DNA of 9,710 bases from Syntrophomonas sp. UBA1376 (GTDB taxonomy: Bacteria > Bacillota > Syntrophomonadia > Syntrophomonadales > Syntrophomonadaceae). The notes beneath the pieces are model-generated. The model was not told where the DNA came from, searched no databases, and saw only the letters and a program-made list of their open reading frames with translations. Positions 6,791 to 9,710 of the stretch are shown piece by piece (position 1 is the first letter of the stretch; each line of letters opens with the position of its first letter). The position numbers were made by a program, and so were the translations under genes. The stretch covers positions 10,197 through 19,906 of the forward strand of contig DBRE01000022.1 of the NCBI GenBank assembly GCA_002305535.1, given 5' to 3'.

Positions 6791-6819
6791 ATTGTAAACC
6801 CGGCCAGCTCGCATTACAA
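6791..6819 (-). promoter_or_regulatory. Sigma-A-type promoter of the ANTAR-glnA operon
   Basis: On the minus strand TTGTAA (6819-6814, 4 of 6 matches to the -35 consensus) is followed after exactly 17 bases by TACAAT (6796-6791, 5 of 6 matches to the -10 consensus). Initiation would fall near 6784, just ahead of the ANTAR hairpins and terminator, leaving a leader of about 135 bases. A 7-base inverted repeat (ATTGTAA and TTACAAT, 16 bases apart) covers both boxes. This spacing does not match the TnrA/GlnR operator. Confidence 0.65.
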
Positions 6820-6863
6820 TAGCCCTAGCCAAAAAATATTGTATACTTTCAGCCTGGCAAAGT

Positions 6864-8201
6864 TCAACTGGCCTGGGATATACCACTTAGGTCAGTGTCC
6901 ACATAAGCATCTTCACCATGCAGAGACTGATCAAGCCCGAATTCTTCCTCAGCGGCTGTAACCCTCAGCTCAGTAAACCTGCCGATTACGGTCAGAATGA
7001 GGTAGGTGACCAGCCCGGCGAACAAGTATGTTGCCACTACTCCCAAGACCTGGAGCATAAATTGCTCAGGATTTCCGGCTAGCAAGCCGTCAAAGCCGGC
7101 CGGGTTAACTGACCGGGAAGCGAATACGCCGGTCAACAATGCGCCCAAAGTGCCGCCTATGCCGTGAATGCCAAAAGCATCCAGGGAATCGTCATACCCA
7201 AACTGGTCTTTTACCTTACTCACCGCCAGGTAGCAGATCGGTCCCACCAAGAAGCCCATGATCACTGCCGCCATGGGACTGACGAATCCAGCTGCCGGAG
7301 TTATGCAGACCAGTCCTGCAATAGCTCCGCTGGCTGCGCCAAATAGGGTGGGTTTACCATGGTGCAGCCACTCAGCCCCAACCCAGGAAAAGATTCCGGC
7401 TGCTGCACAGAGGTTGGTAACCAGGAAAGCTTGAGCCGCTACTCCATCAGCTGCCAGAGCACTGCCGGCATTGAAGCCGAACCAGCCAAACCACAGCAGC
7501 CCGGCTCCCAGCATGGTCATAGGAAGATGGTGGGGGCGGATAGTTTCCTGGTCTTTTCCCAACCGCTTTCCCAGAACCAGAGCAGCTACCAGTCCGGAGA
7601 CACCGGAACTGATATGCACTACTGTACCACCAGCAAAATCCATGATACCAAGCCTGGCCATCCATCCTCCGCCCCACACCCAGTGGGCTAGAGGATCATA
7701 GACCAGAGTAGTCCATAAGATGGTGAAGACGACAAAAGCAGAGAACCTCATGCGTTCCGCCACCGCACCGCTTATAAGTGCCGCAGTTATCATGGCAAAC
7801 ATTAGCTGAAAACCAGCAAAAGCGGCTTGAGGAATGCCTGCGCTTCCTGCCAATGGTTCCATCCCTACTCCTTTCAGCCCCAGGAAATCTAAGCCGCCAA
7901 TAAGCAGACTGTGGTCTGGCCCAAAGGATAGAGTATACCCCAGCAGCACCCACTGTACAGACACCAGAGCCATCACCGCCAGGCATTGCATGAGGATGCT
8001 GAGTACGTTTTTGCTGCGAACCATGCCACCATAAAACATAGCCAAGCCTGGAGTCATCAGCATCACCAGAGCCGAGCAAATCAATATGAAGGCTGTATTG
8101 CCCGTGTCGAGGGCGGCAGGTTCAGCAGCCGCCAGGGCTGCCTCCGGAATTAGCAGGATAAAAAGCACTGCCCATCCCACCGCAATAAATAATGGTCTCA
8201 T
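6864..8201 (-). CDS. amtB: Ammonium transporter/channel AmtB
   Basis: The reported 445-residue start at 8201 has AGGAGGT 7 bases upstream and is followed at once by a signal peptide (R-P-L then a hydrophobic stretch ending A-L-A-A-A), as is usual for Amt proteins. A start further upstream at 8366 would overlap glnB and lacks this logic. About eleven transmembrane helices follow. Motifs are TPGLAMFYGG (50-59), the twin pore histidines His196 (in G-G-T-V-V-H) and His346 (in F-G-I-H-G-I-G-G), and GFNAGSALA (242-250). The cytoplasmic tail keeps E-E-F-G-L-D-Q-S-L-H-G-E-D-A-Y (about 420-433), the segment through which PII proteins close the channel. The partner PII gene lies directly upstream with a 49-base gap, the usual glnK-amtB pairing. 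The stop at 6866-6864 precedes the next operon's promoter; I see no clear terminator between them, so some read-through into the leader is possible. Confidence 0.96.
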   Translation of the reverse strand: MRPLFIAVGWAVLFILLIPEAALAAAEPAALDTGNTAFILICSALVMLMTPGLAMFYGGMVRSKNVLSILMQCLAVMALVSVQWVLLGYTLSFGPDHSLLIGGLDFLGLKGVGMEPLAGSAGIPQAAFAGFQLMFAMITAALISGAVAERMRFSAFVVFTILWTTLVYDPLAHWVWGGGWMARLGIMDFAGGTVVHISSGVSGLVAALVLGKRLGKDQETIRPHHLPMTMLGAGLLWFGWFGFNAGSALAADGVAAQAFLVTNLCAAAGIFSWVGAEWLHHGKPTLFGAASGAIAGLVCITPAAGFVSPMAAVIMGFLVGPICYLAVSKVKDQFGYDDSLDAFGIHGIGGTLGALLTGVFASRSVNPAGFDGLLAGNPEQFMLQVLGVVATYLFAGLVTYLILTVIGRFTELRVTAAEEEFGLDQSLHGEDAYVDTDLSGISQAS

Positions 8202-8250
8202 GAATAATACCTCCTTTTCGGCAAATAGCCGTTTTTTGCCCCCAGAATTC

Positions 8251-8589
8251 CTACAGGGCTGCATTTCCGCTTTCCCCGGTACTGATGCGGATAACTTCTT
8301 CCACGGGATAAATAAAGATTTTCCCATCACCGATAGCCCCGGTCTGACAAGTGGCAATAATGCCATTTACAATGGACTCCTGCCAGTGGTCTGGGCAGAT
8401 TATCTCCACTTTGACTTTGGCAAACAGGTCAATGGATACTTCCTGCCCCCGGTAGTAGTGTTTTATTTCCTGCTGCAGACCCCGGCCCATAACGTTGTAA
8501 ACTGTCAAACCGCGAACACCCATGTCATTTAAGACCTTTTTCAGTTCCTCCAGTTTGGTAGGCCTGATAACCGCCTCTATCTTCTTCAT
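8251..8589 (-). CDS. glnB: PII nitrogen regulatory protein (GlnB/GlnK family)
   Basis: This 112-residue trimeric signal protein reports energy and 2-oxoglutarate levels to its targets, here most obviously AmtB. I choose the ATG at 8589 because GGAGGTGA lies just upstream and the protein then has exactly the E. coli GlnB length; the extended frame to 8607 would translate through the ribosome binding site. Gln39, Asp54, Lys58, the GDGKIF loop (87-92) and a C-terminal R-I-S-T-G-E are present. The T-loop has Y46-R47-G48-Q49-E50-V51, so the residue uridylylated in enterobacteria (Tyr51) is Val, and the residue phosphorylated in cyanobacteria (Ser49) is Gln. Arg103, which contacts ATP phosphates in E. 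coli, is replaced by Ser. Modification at the usual T-loop sites is therefore unlikely and control is probably by ligand binding alone. The pairing with amtB suggests a GlnK role. Confidence 0.96.
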   Translation of the reverse strand: MKKIEAVIRPTKLEELKKVLNDMGVRGLTVYNVMGRGLQQEIKHYYRGQEVSIDLFAKVKVEIICPDHWQESIVNGIIATCQTGAIGDGKIFIYPVEEVIRISTGESGNAAL

Positions 8590-8605
8590 GTCATCACCTC
8601 CTTTC

Positions 8606-8647
8606 AAATAATAAAACGCCGGCCTAACCTCAAGGGTTATACCGGCG
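8606..8647 (-). terminator. Terminator-like hairpin immediately ahead of the glnB ribosome binding site
   Basis: On the minus strand CGCCGG (8647-8642) pairs with CCGGCG (8622-8617), and inside it TAACC pairs with GGTTA around a five-base loop. The U-rich stretch TTTTATTATTT (8616-8606) follows. The GC stem plus U-rich tail is a credible intrinsic terminator. It could end carA transcription. However, it finishes about 4 bases before the AGGAGG of glnB, leaving no room for a promoter after it, so any glnB-amtB transcript must pass through it; that makes an attenuator more likely than a simple end-of-gene terminator. Confidence 0.7.
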
Positions 8648-8653
8648 CCTTTA

Positions 8654-8691
8654 CTGGATACTGTTCATTAATTATGAAGTTTTATGCCCAG
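8654..8691 (-). repeat. Nested inverted repeat in the carA-glnB gap
   Basis: An inner stem TTCAT/ATGAA with a five-base loop (8664-8678) is enclosed by an outer CTGG/CCAG pair of arms (8691-8688 and 8657-8654). It lies just upstream of the terminator-like hairpin. It may be part of a structured glnB leader or only an AT-rich spacer. No hexaloop of the ANTAR type is present and no convincing promoter could be assigned in this 140-base gap. Confidence 0.35.
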
Positions 8692-8729
8692 AGCCCTGCT
8701 TTTGTAATTGCCTGGTCTCTTTGCCTACG

Positions 8730-9710
8730 CTATATTACACTACTCTGCCGAACCTTTGGCTCAGGCGGCTGGCATTGTTCAACCATCCGGATGAATTCAT
8801 CCATCAGAAATCCACTTTCGGTTGGCCCGGGGGCGGCCTCAGGATGAAATTGTACAGATACGATTGGCAGCACTTTATGCTGCAGGCCTTCTACCGTACC
8901 ATCATTAAGGTTGCGGAAAATCACCTCCACCGGCTGATGGTCTAATGATCCCTCATCCACCATGTAACCATGGTTCTGGGAGGTAATATAGACGTTGCCC
9001 GAGCGCAGGTCTTTTACTGGTTGATTAGCTCCCCGATGGCCAAAAACCATTTTGCTGGTATGTCCGCCCCAGGCCCGGGCAATCAGTTGATGCCCCAGGC
9101 AGATGCCTAACAGGGGCTTGTAGCCCATTAACTTGCGAATAACCGGCACAGCATAATCACAATCAGCAGGATTGCCCGGGCCATTGGAAAGCACGATACC
9201 ATCAGGTTCCAAATCTTTGATGAAATCTGCACTGGCAGTGGCCGAAACCAAAACGACTTGGCAGTCCCTGTGTAGAAGCGATTCGATGATACCTTTTTTT
9301 ACTCCATAGTCGACCACGACGATGCGTCGTTCTCCCTGGCCCAGGCAGGTTATGGCCTGGCGAGTTACCTGGCGGACATATCCTTCTGGGGGCGGTTTAT
9401 GCCCGGCAGCCTGTTGCACCAGATAGGGCAGGTCATCTATATGGTCAGTGATTACGCCTCCCATGGTACCATGGGCCCTGATCATTCTGGTCAAAGCCCG
9501 GGTGTCTACATCTGTTAGGCAAGGCAGGTCTTCTTCTAACAGATAATCCCGCAGAAGTTTTTCCTGCTGGTAATGATCTGCTCCATTGTTCAGTTCTTTG
9601 ACCACCAGACCCCTGAGCCAGCAACGGTCTGATTCCGCAGCCGCCTGACTGAAGCCGTAATTGCCCGCCAACGGATAGGTCAGCACTACGATCTGGCCAT
9701 GGTAGGAAGG
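8730..9710 (-). CDS. carA: Carbamoyl-phosphate synthase small (glutaminase) subunit, 5' end beyond the window
   Basis: The frame is open to the right edge: upstream of the first in-frame GTG it continues as P-S-Y-H-G-Q-I-V-V-L-T-Y-P, the conserved CarA sequence, so about 326 residues are visible and an N-terminal segment of a few dozen residues is missing. CarA hydrolyses glutamine and feeds ammonia to CarB for carbamoyl phosphate in pyrimidine and arginine synthesis. Visible motifs are VDTRALTRMIR (substrate-fold domain), LSNGPGNP, the class I glutaminase nucleophile in GICLGHQ, and the His-Pro-Glu of QFHPEAAPGP. The stop is TAG at 8732-8730. The usual partner carB does not follow; glnB does, 140 bases on. 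The C-terminal tail after the amidotransferase domain is slightly extended and charged. Confidence 0.95.
   Translation of the reverse strand, partial: PSYHGQIVVLTYPLAGNYGFSQAAAESDRCWLRGLVVKELNNGADHYQQEKLLRDYLLEEDLPCLTDVDTRALTRMIRAHGTMGGVITDHIDDLPYLVQQAAGHKPPPEGYVRQVTRQAITCLGQGERRIVVVDYGVKKGIIESLLHRDCQVVLVSATASADFIKDLEPDGIVLSNGPGNPADCDYAVPVIRKLMGYKPLLGICLGHQLIARAWGGHTSKMVFGHRGANQPVKDLRSGNVYITSQNHGYMVDEGSLDHQPVEVIFRNLNDGTVEGLQHKVLPIVSVQFHPEAAPGPTESGFLMDEFIRMVEQCQPPEPKVRQSSVI

Noticed and set aside
6791..6820. TnrA/GlnR-type operator
   Set aside because: Half-sites TGTAA and TTACA are present but separated by 16 bases instead of the 7 required by the known consensus.
8219..8237. Plus-strand hairpin CGGC/GCCG followed by six T residues between glnB and amtB
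   Set aside because: The stem is only four pairs and no plus-strand gene is present that would need a terminator; on the minus strand it is not followed by a T run.
8202..8366. N-terminal extension of AmtB
   Set aside because: It overlaps the end of glnB and would bury the signal peptide; the ATG at 8201 has a strong AGGAGGT site.
8086..8532. 148-codon plus-strand open frame
   Set aside because: It is antisense to glnB and the amtB signal-peptide region and has no independent support.
8590..8729. ANTAR hairpins ahead of glnB
   Set aside because: I looked for six-base loops with A1 and G4 on stems of three or more pairs and found none; the loops here are five bases or lack the key residues.

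Overview
The window is a nitrogen-assimilation locus with every recognisable gene on the minus strand, so transcription runs from high to low coordinates. Gene content suggests an anaerobic Gram-positive of the class Clostridia, possibly a Syntrophomonas-, Moorella- or Pelotomaculum-like lineage. The clues are a 445-residue GSI-alpha-type glutamine synthetase, a glutamate synthase split into separate domain proteins with dedicated iron-sulfur and flavin partners, an ANTAR antiterminator, strong AGGAGG ribosome binding sites and tight gene packing. The genus is a guess from gene content; no rRNA or other marker is present.

Region 1 (9710-8730): the 3' part of carA, the glutaminase subunit of carbamoyl-phosphate synthase, open at the right edge. 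carB does not follow it. Region 2 (8729-6864): after a terminator-like hairpin placed just ahead of a ribosome binding site come glnB (a PII signal protein without the usual Tyr51) and amtB (ammonium channel with a PII-contact tail). Region 3 (6863-6650): a 214-base regulatory gap holding a good sigma-A-type promoter, a candidate ANTAR dual-hairpin RNA, an intrinsic terminator whose 5' arm overlaps the second ANTAR hairpin, and a further inverted repeat next to the ribosome binding site. Region 4 (6649-1): a compact seven-gene operon with gaps from -13 to +29 bases. Its order is ANTAR regulator, glnA, glutaminase-domain protein (GltB1-like), two-ferredoxin-plus-FMN synthase-domain protein (GltB2-like), four-cluster ferredoxin, NAD(P)H/FAD oxidoreductase, and GXGXG-domain protein (GltB3-like, cut by the left edge).

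Together these genes describe a full GS-GOGAT cycle with uptake and control. AmtB admits ammonium and PII gates it. GlnA makes glutamine. GltB1 releases ammonia from glutamine, and GltB2 combines it with 2-oxoglutarate on FMN using electrons probably delivered from the FAD protein through the four-cluster ferredoxin. The GXGXG protein supplies the structural helix that normally ends the large GOGAT subunit. The sequence supports a model in which the first gene's product, the ANTAR protein, binds its own leader RNA and lets polymerase pass the terminator, so that the whole operon is controlled by autogenous antitermination. No stretch over 300 bases lacks a gene, and I see no mobile element, CRISPR array, tRNA or rRNA.
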